Part shown: one piece after another, positions 7,529-15,327 of the stretch
Layout: every line of letters begins with the position of its first letter
Position numbering within the stretch: position 1 is the stretch's first letter
From: Rikenellaceae bacterium
Lineage (GTDB): Bacteria > Bacteroidota > Bacteroidia > Bacteroidales > Rikenellaceae
Assembly: GCA_020859745.1 (NCBI GenBank)
Contig: JAJBVQ010000013.1
Coordinates: 1 to 20,730 of the forward strand
Reading direction: 5' to 3'
DNA length: 20,730 bases
Position numbers and translations under genes: made by a program
Notes under the pieces: model-generated
The model's database searches: none
The model's input: the letters and a program-made list of their open reading frames with translations, nothing else
What the model was told of the DNA's origin: nothing

Positions 7529-7553
7529 AGGAAATTGAAAAACGGAACTTAAG

Positions 7554-8321
7554 ATGAAGATCACCGTTATCGGCGCCGGGAACATGGGCGGCGCCATTAT
7601 CCGCGGTCTGGTGGCCAGCCGGCGGCTGGCGCCGGAAGACGTAACCGCCGTGGCCGTTCACGACAATACTTTGAACGCCATGCGGGCCTTGGGGGTACAG
7701 GCCACCGCCGATGCCGCGCAAGCCGTCGCGGACGCCGATGTCGTGCTGCTGGCCGTCAAGCCGTGGCTGGTCGAAAGCGTTGCCGCACAGGCGGCCCCGG
7801 CCGTCAGGGCCGATGCGCTGATCGGCTCCGTGGCCGCGGGGATCGGCTTCGAAACACTGGCCTCCCACTTCGGCGACAAGCCGCTGTTCCGGATCATGCC
7901 CAACACGGCGGTGACCGTGGGCGAAGGGATGACTTTCATCACTTCGCAGAACGCCTCGGCCGAACAGGCGCAGGTAATGACCTCGCTGTTCGAACCGCTG
8001 GGGATGGTGATGGAGGTGCTCGAAAAACAGTTCGAGGGGTGCATGGCGCTGGCCTCGTGCGGGATCGCGTACGCTTTACGCTATGTGCGGGCGGCGATGG
8101 AGGGGGGAATCGAGCTGGGGATACCGCCGCTGATGGCGCAGACCATCGTGGCGCAGACCATCAAGGGGGCGGCGGAGATCCTGTTGCGTACCGGTAACCA
8201 CCCGGAGGCGGAGATCGACAAGGTCACCACCCCGGGCGGGATTACGATCAAAGGACTGAACGCCATGGAGGCCAACGGTTTCACCCGCGCGGTGATCGAG
8301 GGGCTAAAGGCGTCGAAATAA
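7554..8321 (+). CDS. proC: Pyrroline-5-carboxylate reductase
   Basis: Last step of proline synthesis: reduces 1-pyrroline-5-carboxylate with NAD(P)H in the cytosol. The 255-residue protein has the Rossmann motif GAGNMGGA (7-14), VKP (68-70), RIMPNT (113-118) and the C-terminal TTPGG (225-229) followed by TIKGL. The usual GSGPAY segment reads SCGIAYALRY here, a variant I believe also occurs in other Bacteroidota. The start at 7554 follows an A-rich leader. gmd begins 12 bases after its stop, so the two are probably co-transcribed. In other Bacteroidota proC can lie next to argC and argD; here those genes are 10 kb away on the other strand. Confidence 0.96.
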   Translation: MKITVIGAGNMGGAIIRGLVASRRLAPEDVTAVAVHDNTLNAMRALGVQATADAAQAVADADVVLLAVKPWLVESVAAQAAPAVRADALIGSVAAGIGFETLASHFGDKPLFRIMPNTAVTVGEGMTFITSQNASAEQAQVMTSLFEPLGMVMEVLEKQFEGCMALASCGIAYALRYVRAAMEGGIELGIPPLMAQTIVAQTIKGAAEILLRTGNHPEAEIDKVTTPGGITIKGLNAMEANGFTRAVIEGLKASK

Positions 8322-8333
8322 CAGCATAGCACT

Positions 8334-9485
8334 ATGTCGAAAGTTGCGCTTATCACCGGGATCACCGGTCAGGACGGGGCCTATCTGGCCGAGTTCCTGC
8401 TCAAGAAGGGATATACCGTGCACGGGATCAAGCGGCGGGCCTCGTCGTTCAACACCGAGCGGATTGACCACCTCTACGAAGACCCGCATGTGGACGGGCA
8501 GCGGTTCGTGCTGCACTACGGCGATATGACCGACTCGCTGAACCTGACCAAGATCATTCAGGAGGTGCGGCCGGACGAGATTTACAACCTGGCCGCTATG
8601 TCGCACGTCAAAGTGTCGTTCGACACGCCTGAATACGCCGCCAATGCGGACGGGCTGGGGACTTTGCGGCTGCTGGAAGCCGTTCGGCTGCTCGGCCTGA
8701 CCGAAAAGACGCGGATCTACCAGGCTTCGACCTCGGAGCTGTACGGGCTGGTGCAGCAGGTGCCGCAGAGCGAAAAGACGCCGTTCTATCCGCGGTCGCC
8801 GTATGCGTGCGCCAAACTCTATGCCTACTGGATTACGGTCAATTACCGGGAGGCGTACGGTATGCACGCCAGCAACGGGATCCTGTTCAACCACGAGAGT
8901 CCGGTGCGGGGCGAAACTTTCGTGACGCGTAAAATTACGCGGGCCGCGGCGCGTATCGCCTTGGGGATGCAGGAGCAGACCTATCTGGGCAATATGAGCG
9001 CCACGCGCGACTGGGGCCATGCGAAGGATTATGTGGAGGCGATGTGGCTCATCTTGCAGCAGGAGAAGCCGGACGACTATGTGATCGCCACGGGGGTCAC
9101 GACTTCGATCCGGGAGTTCCTGCGGATGGCGTTCGCGGAAATCGGCGTGACAGTCACTTTTTCCGGCACCGGAAAGGACGAGGTGGGGATTATCTCTGCG
9201 GTCGACCCTGACACCTTTGTGCGGATGGTGGGTGAAGAATACCTGCCTGCCATAGAAAAGCGGATCGGCAGCCGGGTGGTGAGCGTCGATCCGCGCTATT
9301 TCCGGCCCACGGAGGTGGAGGCGCTGATCGGGGACGCGACCAAGTCGCGCACGGTGCTGGGCTGGACGCCGAAATACGACCTGCCGGCGCTGGTGGCGGA
9401 GATGGTGCGGAGCGACGTGAAGCTCTTCAAGCGCGACGCGTGGCTCAAGGCGGGCGGCTTCACGATCAACAGCTATTTCGAATAA
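8334..9485 (+). CDS. gmd: GDP-mannose 4,6-dehydratase
   Basis: Converts GDP-mannose to GDP-4-keto-6-deoxymannose, the first committed step to GDP-L-fucose and other deoxyhexoses used in surface glycans. The 383-residue extended short-chain dehydrogenase has the NADP-binding GITGQDG (9-15) and the arginines HGIKRRASSFNT (30-41) typical of this enzyme. The catalytic STSE is at 132-135, and the YxxxK pair is Y157/K161 in SPYACAK. The usual partner, GDP-L-fucose synthase (fcl), is not adjacent: the gene sits between proC and a peptidase gene. Whether the product goes to fucose, rhamnose or another sugar cannot be told here. Confidence 0.96.
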   Translation: MSKVALITGITGQDGAYLAEFLLKKGYTVHGIKRRASSFNTERIDHLYEDPHVDGQRFVLHYGDMTDSLNLTKIIQEVRPDEIYNLAAMSHVKVSFDTPEYAANADGLGTLRLLEAVRLLGLTEKTRIYQASTSELYGLVQQVPQSEKTPFYPRSPYACAKLYAYWITVNYREAYGMHASNGILFNHESPVRGETFVTRKITRAAARIALGMQEQTYLGNMSATRDWGHAKDYVEAMWLILQQEKPDDYVIATGVTTSIREFLRMAFAEIGVTVTFSGTGKDEVGIISAVDPDTFVRMVGEEYLPAIEKRIGSRVVSVDPRYFRPTEVEALIGDATKSRTVLGWTPKYDLPALVAEMVRSDVKLFKRDAWLKAGGFTINSYFE

Positions 9486-9506
9486 CCAAACTCAATTACA
9501 TTCATA

Positions 9507-10733
9507 ATGAAACGACTTTTCCTGACCGCGGCGCTGGCTATGGCCGTGGGCGTAACGGCAGTACAGGGGGCGGAGGCCCCGAAATCCAAGAAACTGAAAA
9601 ACGAAAAGGCCGATTCGGCCTATGTATTCACCGACATCAAAGTCGTGCCGGTCAGCCCGATCGACAACCAGAGCAGTTCGAGCACTTGCTGGAGTTTCGC
9701 GGGCACGGGGTTGCTGGAGAGCGAGATGCTGAGGCAGGGCAAGGACACGGTCAATCTCTCCGAAATGTGGATCGTGCGGCACACCTACCTGGACAAGGCG
9801 GTCAAGTATGCGCGGACACACGCATCGAGCAGCTTTTCGCCGGGCGGGAACACGCACGACGTGATCACGATCCTGCGCAACCACGGCGCGGTGCCGCAGG
9901 AGGCGTACGAGGGTCTGCGGTACAGCAAGGACAGCGTGCACCGGCACGGGGAGCTGGATGCGGTGCTGGGCAATTATATGGCGGCGGTGGTGAAGGCCCC
10001 GAACAAAACGCTGTCGCCGGTCTGGCAGGACGGCCTGAACGGCATTCTGGACGCCTATCTGGGCAAGTGCCCGGAGAAGTTCGTTTATAAGGGCAAGGAG
10101 TACACGCCGGAGTCGTTCGCGGCGGCGATGGGGCTGAACCCGAACGATTTCGTGTCGTTCACTTCGTTTACGCACCACCCTTTCTACACGCGGTTTGCTG
10201 TGGAGATCCCGGACAACTGGGCGTGGGAGAGTTCGGCGAATGTGCCGCTGGATGACCTGATCGCGATTGTGGATAATGCGCTGGAGAACGGCTATGCGGT
10301 GAACTGGTCGGCAGACGTGAGCGAAAAGGGGTTCCGCTATAACGAAGGCTTCGCGATCGTGCCGGCGGACAAGCCGGAGCAGGTGGCGGGCTCTGACATG
10401 GCGCACTGGACGGGGCTGACGAAAGAGCAGCTGGCCAAGATGTCGTCGAAAATCACGGGGCCGATGCCGGAAAAGGCTGTGACGCAGCAGATGCGGCAGG
10501 AGGCGTTCGACAACTACGAGACGACGGACGACCACGGGATGGTGATCGTGGGGACGGCGAAGGATCAGTGGGGCAACAAGTTCTACAAGGTGAAAAATTC
10601 CTGGGGCGAACGTGGCAAGTACAAGGGCTTCTTCTATGTCTCGGAGCCGTACCTGTGCTACAAGACGATCAATATCATGGTGAACCGGGCGGCGGTGCCG
10701 CAGGCCATCGCGAACAAGTTCCCTAACCTGTAA
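9507..10733 (+). CDS. Secreted C1-family (PepC/bleomycin hydrolase-like) peptidase
   Basis: A 408-residue papain-fold cysteine peptidase most like the C1B group (bacterial aminopeptidase C, bleomycin hydrolase). The oxyanion Gln55 and catalytic Cys61 lie in PIDNQSSSSTCWSFAG, the catalytic His343 in DDHGMVIVGT, and the catalytic Asn364 in KVKNSWGERG. Unlike cytosolic PepC it has a plausible signal peptide: Lys-Arg at 2-3, a hydrophobic stretch to about residue 19, and likely cleavage near VQGA/EA. The mature enzyme is therefore probably periplasmic or outside the cell. It starts 21 bases after gmd and may be co-transcribed. Its TAA stop abuts the end of repeat copy E4. Specific substrate unknown. 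Confidence 0.9.
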   Translation: MKRLFLTAALAMAVGVTAVQGAEAPKSKKLKNEKADSAYVFTDIKVVPVSPIDNQSSSSTCWSFAGTGLLESEMLRQGKDTVNLSEMWIVRHTYLDKAVKYARTHASSSFSPGGNTHDVITILRNHGAVPQEAYEGLRYSKDSVHRHGELDAVLGNYMAAVVKAPNKTLSPVWQDGLNGILDAYLGKCPEKFVYKGKEYTPESFAAAMGLNPNDFVSFTSFTHHPFYTRFAVEIPDNWAWESSANVPLDDLIAIVDNALENGYAVNWSADVSEKGFRYNEGFAIVPADKPEQVAGSDMAHWTGLTKEQLAKMSSKITGPMPEKAVTQQMRQEAFDNYETTDDHGMVIVGTAKDQWGNKFYKVKNSWGERGKYKGFFYVSEPYLCYKTINIMVNRAAVPQAIANKFPNL

Positions 10734-11185
10734 ACCGTTCGGTTATTTTGCATGGTGCCGTACAGGACTGCCGCTTTTTTCAAAAAGCGGGCCCGTTGGG
10801 CTTCCGGGCTGTATCTTCCGATATACTTAGGCTCCGCAATCACCTGCTTCGGGTTGCATAGGCCGGAGCCAGCGAGGACTGCTTGCAGGCCTTCGCCGGG
10901 GGTGGCTCCGGCCTGCGCGGCTCACTTTGCTCGCCGCAAAAACTGGTAGTTTCAGCCCGGAAAACCCCAACGAGACCTCTTTGTTCACAACCGACGCTGC
11001 CAACGAGGGCAGAGCGGGCTTGCACGCTTTGCCTCGTAGCGAGGAGGAACCGAGTGGCGTACCGAGATCAAAGCCCGCTTGCTGGATTTGGCGAGGTAGC
11101 ACGAGGAAACCGCAGGTAAAACGAGCGAAGCGATGTTAAAGAGAACAGTACCTATGCGGGTATATACAAATAACCGAACTATTAA
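10731..11185. repeat. Intergenic hairpin repeat, long copy E4
   Basis: Fills the 458 bp gap between the peptidase gene and argB; no credible gene lies in it. The left end, TAAACCGTTCGGTTATTTTG, and the right end, read on the opposite strand as TTAATAGTTCGGTTATTTG, are related inverted termini. Inside are a 9 bp hairpin CCGCTTTTT/AAAAAGCGG (10771-10790) and the shared TTAGGCTCCGCAATC (10827-10841), also found inverted near 19474-19488. Next comes a 12 bp perfect stem, AGGCCGGAGCCA (10860-10871) with TGGCTCCGGCCT (10903-10914). Another hairpin has AGCGGGCTT (11013-11021) with AAGCCCGCT (11071-11079) and an inner CCTCG-TAG-CGAGG. Bases 10915-11135 are not seen in the other copies. Confidence 0.75.
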
Positions 11186-11191
11186 GAAGAT

Positions 11192-11980
11192 ATGATGCAG
11201 AACATCAAAGTGATCAAGATCGGCGGGAACGTTGTCGACAACCCCGGGAAGTTGCAGCAATTCCTGCGCGACTTCGCCAGCCTCGAAGGGCCGAAAGTGC
11301 TGGTGCACGGCGGCGGGAAGGTGGCCACCGCCATATCCAAAGGCCTCGGGATCGAGGCGCAGATGATCGGCGGACGGCGTGTGACCGACGCCGAGACCCT
11401 GCGGATCGTGACTATGGTTTATGCCGGGTTGATCAATAAGAATATCGTGTCCGCTTTACAGGGAGAAGGGTGCAACGCGCTGGGGCTGTGCGGGGCCGAC
11501 GGTGGCCTGATCCGGTCGAAGAGACGGGCGGTGACCGCCGAGGGGGTAGACTATGGTTTTGTGGGCGATCCGGTTGATTTTAACCTCGCTACCGCCACCG
11601 CGTTGATCGACGGGGGATTGGTGCCCATCGTGGCGCCGATCACCTATGACCGGGAGAACGGGACGCTACTGAATACCAATGCCGACACCGTGGCGCAGAC
11701 CGTGGCGGTGGGGCTGGCGCAAAAATATCCGGTCGAGCTGGTGTATTGTTTCGAGAAACGCGGCGTGCTGCGGGACGTAGAGGACGATAATTCGGTCATC
11801 TCCAATATAGATCCGGCACTATATGAACAACTTAAAGCCGACGGGATTGTGGCCGACGGGATGCTGCCGAAACTCGAAAACGCATTCAAGGCCATTAATT
11901 CGGGGGTGAAAAGCGTGGTGATCTGCGCCGCCGAATGCCTCACCCAGCCGGGCTACGGCGGGACGACCCTCAGCAAGTAA
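11192..11980 (+). CDS. argB: Acetylglutamate (or succinylglutamate) kinase
   Basis: Second step of arginine synthesis: phosphorylates N-acylglutamate with ATP. The 262-residue amino-acid kinase shows the ATP-site KIGGN (9-13), HGGGK (39-43), the acylglutamate-binding RVTD (63-66), NTNADTVAQ near residue 160 and a lysine-containing C-terminal GMLPKLENA. Some Bacteroidota (Bacteroides fragilis) use N-succinyl rather than N-acetyl intermediates, so the acyl group is left open. The start could be the ATG at 11192 or the one at 11195. birA follows 2 bases after the stop. The gene lies right after repeat copy E4, and I see no TAnnTTTG box. argC and argD are about 6 kb away on the opposite strand. 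Confidence 0.95.
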   Translation: MMQNIKVIKIGGNVVDNPGKLQQFLRDFASLEGPKVLVHGGGKVATAISKGLGIEAQMIGGRRVTDAETLRIVTMVYAGLINKNIVSALQGEGCNALGLCGADGGLIRSKRRAVTAEGVDYGFVGDPVDFNLATATALIDGGLVPIVAPITYDRENGTLLNTNADTVAQTVAVGLAQKYPVELVYCFEKRGVLRDVEDDNSVISNIDPALYEQLKADGIVADGMLPKLENAFKAINSGVKSVVICAAECLTQPGYGGTTLSK

Positions 11981-11982
11981 TT

Positions 11983-12729
11983 ATGGAGTTCCGCATTATC
12001 CCGTTCGACGAAGTGACCTCGACCAACGATGTGGCGATGGCCGCGCCGGATCTGTATGGTCACGGCTCGATCCTGACCGCGCGTCGGCAGAGTGCCGGGC
12101 GGGGACAGCGGGGCAACCGGTGGAGCAGCGAACCGGGCGAGAACCTGATGTTCTCGCTGGTGTTGGAGCCGGAACACATCCTCGTGGAGCACCAGTTCCG
12201 CATCAGCGAAATGGCGGCGGTGGCGGCGGCCGATGCGGTGCGTACCGTTACCGGCGGGGCTGTGGCGTGCGCGGTGAAGTGGCCGAACGACCTTTACGTC
12301 GGCGACCGCAAGGTCGGGGGGATACTGATCGAACACACGCTGCACAGCGAATACCTGAGCCGCTCGGTGGTGGGGATCGGGATCAATGTCCGGCAGCGGG
12401 AGTTCGACCCGGCACTGCCCAACCCGACCTCGATCGCCAACCAATTACCTCCGGACAGCCCTGTACCTACACCGGATCAGGTATTAGCGGCTTTTTGCAC
12501 CGCATTCGCCACCCGTTATACGCAGGATGAAGAGGCTTTGCATGCCGATTTTATGGCCCGGCTGTGGCGGGGGGACGGGAAGCCGTATCGGTACCGCGAT
12601 GCGGCCTCCGGCGAGCTTTTCGATGCCTCGATTGCCGGAGTGGACAGACATACCGGCGAACTGACTTTGCACTTGGCCGACGGCGGGGAACGCCGCTACT
12701 GGTTCAAGGAGGTGGAGGCGATTTTTTGA
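11983..12729 (+). CDS. birA: Biotin--[acetyl-CoA-carboxylase] ligase
   Basis: Activates biotin as biotinyl-AMP and attaches it to the carrier lysine of biotin-dependent carboxylases. The 248-residue protein begins directly with the catalytic domain and lacks the N-terminal winged-helix repressor of E. coli BirA, so it is a monofunctional ligase. Motifs: STND (13-16), GRGQRG (39-44) followed by NRW, KWPND (99-103), and K110 before VGGILIE. A small SH3-like C-terminal part follows. The ATG at 11983 is chosen because STND then sits at the usual place; a longer frame from 11935 overlaps the argB end and adds nothing conserved. It lies 2 bases behind argB, so it is translationally coupled. Confidence 0.94.
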   Translation: MEFRIIPFDEVTSTNDVAMAAPDLYGHGSILTARRQSAGRGQRGNRWSSEPGENLMFSLVLEPEHILVEHQFRISEMAAVAAADAVRTVTGGAVACAVKWPNDLYVGDRKVGGILIEHTLHSEYLSRSVVGIGINVRQREFDPALPNPTSIANQLPPDSPVPTPDQVLAAFCTAFATRYTQDEEALHADFMARLWRGDGKPYRYRDAASGELFDASIAGVDRHTGELTLHLADGGERRYWFKEVEAIF

Positions 12730-12752
12730 CCCGGTTTTTACCCGAACCCGAT

Positions 12753-14834
12753 ATGAAAAGACCGATCCTATTGCTGTCGCTCCTCTTGGGAGCGGCTTTT
12801 TCCGTACACGCCCAACGCATCGAAACGCCTTTCAATGACGGCTGGCAGTTCCGCCGGGCTATCGACACCATTTCGCAGAACGTGACCCTTCCCCATACCT
12901 GGAACGCCGAAGATATGCAGGTGCGCGCCGGGGATTTCTACGCCGGGGAGGGCATTTACACCAAGACTTTTATGCTGCCGGAGGCGATGCGTTCGGGCAA
13001 GCGCATTTTCCTGCGGTTCGAGGGGGTCGGGCAAGTGGCCGAGGTGAGTGTCAACGGGCAGTTCGCCGGGCGGCATATGGGCGGTTATTCGGCGTTTGTT
13101 TTCGACATTACCCCGTTGCTCCGGGAAGACCGTTCCGAGGCGAATATGGTGGTCGTAAAGGCCGACAATGCCGCCCGGAAGGAGGTGATCCCGGTTAACC
13201 ACAGCCTGTTCGGGGTGTACGGGGGTATTTACCGGCCGGTTTGGCTCGTGGCGACGGACAGCGTGTCGGTTGCGACGACCGACCATGCCTCATCGGGGGT
13301 CTATATCACGCAGCGCAATGTGACCGATACGGCGGCGGAGGCCAGGGTGCGGGTTTTGCTGGACAATGCGACCTTACAACCGGCGGACTTGACGCTGGTC
13401 AATACTGTTTACGACCGCTCTGGTCATGCGGTGGCGTTAGAAACCAAGCCCCTGCGCCTTTCGCCGCAGGGAGTGCGGGAATACATTTCGGATTTCCGGC
13501 TGACGAATCCGCACCTGTGGCAGGGGCGCGAGGATCCGTACCTGTACCGGGTCGAAACGCTGGTGCAGCGGTATGGGCGTACGGTGGACAGCATCGTTAA
13601 TCCATTAGGATTGAGGCATGTGGAGTTACGGGCGGGGGAGGGTTGTTACCTGAACGGCAAAAAGTACCCCATGTACGGCGTTTGCCGCCACCAGGACCGC
13701 TGGGGATTGGGCAGCGCGCTGACGAACCGGGAGCATGACGAAGACCTGGCGCTGATTATGGAGGTGGGTGCCACGACGGTGCGGCTGGCGCACTACCAGC
13801 AGTCGGACTATTTCTACTCCAAATGCGACTCGCTAGGTCTTTTGGTGTGGGCGGAGATCCCGTTCGTGAACCAGGTGACAACTTATGAGGCGGATAACGC
13901 GAAATCACAGCTCTCGGAGCTGATCCTGCAAAGTTTCAACCACCCGTCGATCTATATCTGGGGGCTGCACAACGAGGTCTACAAGCCGCACCGCTATACG
14001 GCGGCGCTGACAGCGGAACTTCACCGGCTGGCCAAGCGGCTCGACCCGGACCGCTACACGGTATCGGTGAACGGTTACGGGCATATGGAGCACCCCGTGA
14101 ACCTGAATGCGGAGGTGCAGGGGATGAACCGCTATTTCGGCTGGTACGAGGGGCGGATCGGCGATATGCAGCGGTGGGTGGACGGTTTGGCAGCAAAATA
14201 TCCGGAGACGATCCTGATGCTGTCGGAATACGGGGCGGAGGCCAACACGGCGCACCAGACGGAGCTGATCGGCGACACGTATAACTACAATTCGCAGTTC
14301 TATCCGGAGACTTATGCCACCAAAACGCACGAGATCCATTGGGGAATTATCTCGCGGTCGCCCTATATCGTGGCGTCGTACCTGTGGAATATGTTCGACT
14401 TCGCGGTGCCGATGTGGGATCGGGGCGGCGTCCCGGCGCGGAACATGAAGGGGCTGGTGACCTTTGACCGCAAACTGAAGAAGGATGTTTTCTACTGGTA
14501 CAAGGCCAACTGGAGCAAGGAGCCGGTGCTCTACCTGGCACAGCGGCGGCTGACGGAGCGGGAGCGGGGCGTGACTTCGGTGACGGTGTATAGCAACGTT
14601 GGCGAGCCGTCGGTACGGCTGAACGGACGGAAATTAACGCTGCGGCAGGGAACGACGGCGGTGCATTTCGTGGCGGACAGTGTATGGCTGAAACGGGGCC
14701 GGAATATCGTTACGGCCACCGCGAAAGATGGTGCGGGGAATGTGCTGACCGACCGGATCGAGTGGCTTTACGCGAGCGACAAGGCGGGGGCGGCGCAGGA
14801 GTTCGAGATGAAGAAAGAGCACGGCGGGTTCTGA
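12753..14834 (+). CDS. Secreted glycoside hydrolase family 2 (beta-galactosidase-like)
   Basis: A 693-residue exported glycosidase. A signal peptide (1-20, ending SVHA before QR) is followed by a jelly-roll sugar-binding domain (about 25-170) and an Ig-like domain (about 175-285). The TIM barrel runs from about 290 to 590, with a C-terminal beta domain to the end. The general acid/base is E408 in IYIWGLHNEVY and the nucleophile E492 in MLSEYGAEA, both in the GH2 positions. Family 2 includes beta-galactosidases, beta-glucuronidases and beta-mannosidases; I cannot choose with certainty, though the layout fits a beta-galactosidase. The ATG at 12753 is chosen because the signal peptide starts there. 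It begins 23 bases after birA. No SusC/SusD genes are nearby, so it is not part of a visible polysaccharide-utilisation locus. A terminator follows. Confidence 0.93.
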   Translation: MKRPILLLSLLLGAAFSVHAQRIETPFNDGWQFRRAIDTISQNVTLPHTWNAEDMQVRAGDFYAGEGIYTKTFMLPEAMRSGKRIFLRFEGVGQVAEVSVNGQFAGRHMGGYSAFVFDITPLLREDRSEANMVVVKADNAARKEVIPVNHSLFGVYGGIYRPVWLVATDSVSVATTDHASSGVYITQRNVTDTAAEARVRVLLDNATLQPADLTLVNTVYDRSGHAVALETKPLRLSPQGVREYISDFRLTNPHLWQGREDPYLYRVETLVQRYGRTVDSIVNPLGLRHVELRAGEGCYLNGKKYPMYGVCRHQDRWGLGSALTNREHDEDLALIMEVGATTVRLAHYQQSDYFYSKCDSLGLLVWAEIPFVNQVTTYEADNAKSQLSELILQSFNHPSIYIWGLHNEVYKPHRYTAALTAELHRLAKRLDPDRYTVSVNGYGHMEHPVNLNAEVQGMNRYFGWYEGRIGDMQRWVDGLAAKYPETILMLSEYGAEANTAHQTELIGDTYNYNSQFYPETYATKTHEIHWGIISRSPYIVASYLWNMFDFAVPMWDRGGVPARNMKGLVTFDRKLKKDVFYWYKANWSKEPVLYLAQRRLTERERGVTSVTVYSNVGEPSVRLNGRKLTLRQGTTAVHFVADSVWLKRGRNIVTATAKDGAGNVLTDRIEWLYASDKAGAAQEFEMKKEHGGF

Positions 14835-14854
14835 CCGGATGCCGGCGAATACAG

Positions 14855-14898
14855 AGGCAGGGCTGTCCGGATGCGATCCGGAACAGCCCTGCCTGTTT
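14855..14898 (+). terminator. Terminator of the GH2 gene
   Basis: AGGCAGGGCTGT (14855-14866) pairs with ACAGCCCTGCCT (14883-14894), extended inside by CCGG/CCGG. A short GTTT follows. It lies 21 bases past the GH2 stop and is convergent with the DUF3467 gene. Confidence 0.8.
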
Positions 14899-14918
14899 AA
14901 AAAACGAGGGTTCCCTCG
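14899..14918 (-). terminator. Terminator of the DUF3467 gene
   Basis: On the minus strand a tight hairpin, CGAGGG-AA-CCCTCG (14918-14905), is followed at once by six T (14904-14899), 10 bases after the stop codon. It is back to back with the GH2 terminator. Confidence 0.85.
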
Positions 14919-14928
14919 AAAAAAGATA

Positions 14929-15237
14929 CTACGCCTGCCCGAAGCCTCCACCGAAGCCGACGATCGGGGGCGTTTCCGGCGTGTGCATCTCGATCTTGCC
15001 CACGATATTCTCGTACCGCGCGATATTTTCCTGCAACGACAGCAGCAGCCGCTTGGCATGCTCCGGCGTCAGGATGATGCGGCTCTTGACCTGCGCTTTG
15101 GGCATGCCCGGCATCATGCGCACGAAATCCAGCACGAACTCGGAAGCCGAATGGGAGATCACAGCCAGATTGGCGTAAGTCCCCTGCGCCACTTCCTCGT
15201 TCAGTTCAATGTCCAGCTCGACTTTCTGATCGGTCAT
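14929..15237 (-). CDS. DUF3467 family protein
   Basis: A 102-residue soluble acidic protein of unknown function. I recognise the DUF3467 pattern: an N-terminal strand (VELDIELNEEVAQGTYANLAV in two parts), HSASEFVLDF near 32-41, an MMPGMPKAQVKSRI loop, LTPEHAKRLLLSLQENI in a helix, and a Gly/Phe-rich tail ending FGGGFGQA. The same opening pattern (few strands, SxxEFxxDF, PGxxKAxVxxRI) occurs in short conserved proteins of many phyla. The ATG at 15237 is chosen over the upstream TTG at 15258, because that TTG lies within the predicted promoter box. It has its own -7 box and its own terminator, so it is monocistronic, just downstream of rng. Confidence 0.85.
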   Translation of the reverse strand: MTDQKVELDIELNEEVAQGTYANLAVISHSASEFVLDFVRMMPGMPKAQVKSRIILTPEHAKRLLLSLQENIARYENIVGKIEMHTPETPPIVGFGGGFGQA

Positions 15238-15254
15238 AATTCGATTGCTTTTGA

Positions 15255-15263
15255 ACAAAGGTA
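15255..15263 (-). promoter_or_regulatory. Putative -7 promoter box of the DUF3467 gene
   Basis: On the minus strand, TACCTTTGT is an exact TAnnTTTG match, 17 bases before the ATG. It begins only five bases after the rng terminator T-run, so the two units are tightly packed. Confidence 0.7.
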
Positions 15264-15267
15264 GACG

Positions 15268-15293
15268 AAAAAAGGGACCCCCGCGGGTCCCTT
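15268..15293 (-). terminator. Terminator of rng
   Basis: On the minus strand, AAGGGACCC (15293-15285) pairs with GGGTCCCTT (15280-15272) around a 4-base loop, and a run of T to 15268 follows. It lies 34 bases past the rng stop. Confidence 0.88.
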
Positions 15294-15327
15294 GTGTCAG
15301 TTTTTATCAACAATCGGTCAACACGCG

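Noticed and set aside
10827..11119. Small open frames (60-91 codons) in the gap before argB
   Set aside because: They lie wholly within hairpin repeat DNA, occur on both strands at once, and show no conserved pattern or start signal.
10731..11185. Clear target-site duplications around the repeat copies
   Set aside because: TAA or TTA occurs at both ends of some copies (10731 and 11183), but these bases belong to the terminal motif itself and do not match consistently, so no duplication can be claimed.
15238..15258. Upstream TTG start extending the DUF3467 protein by seven residues
   Set aside because: The codons overlap the predicted -7 box, and the ATG at 15237 gives the conserved start.
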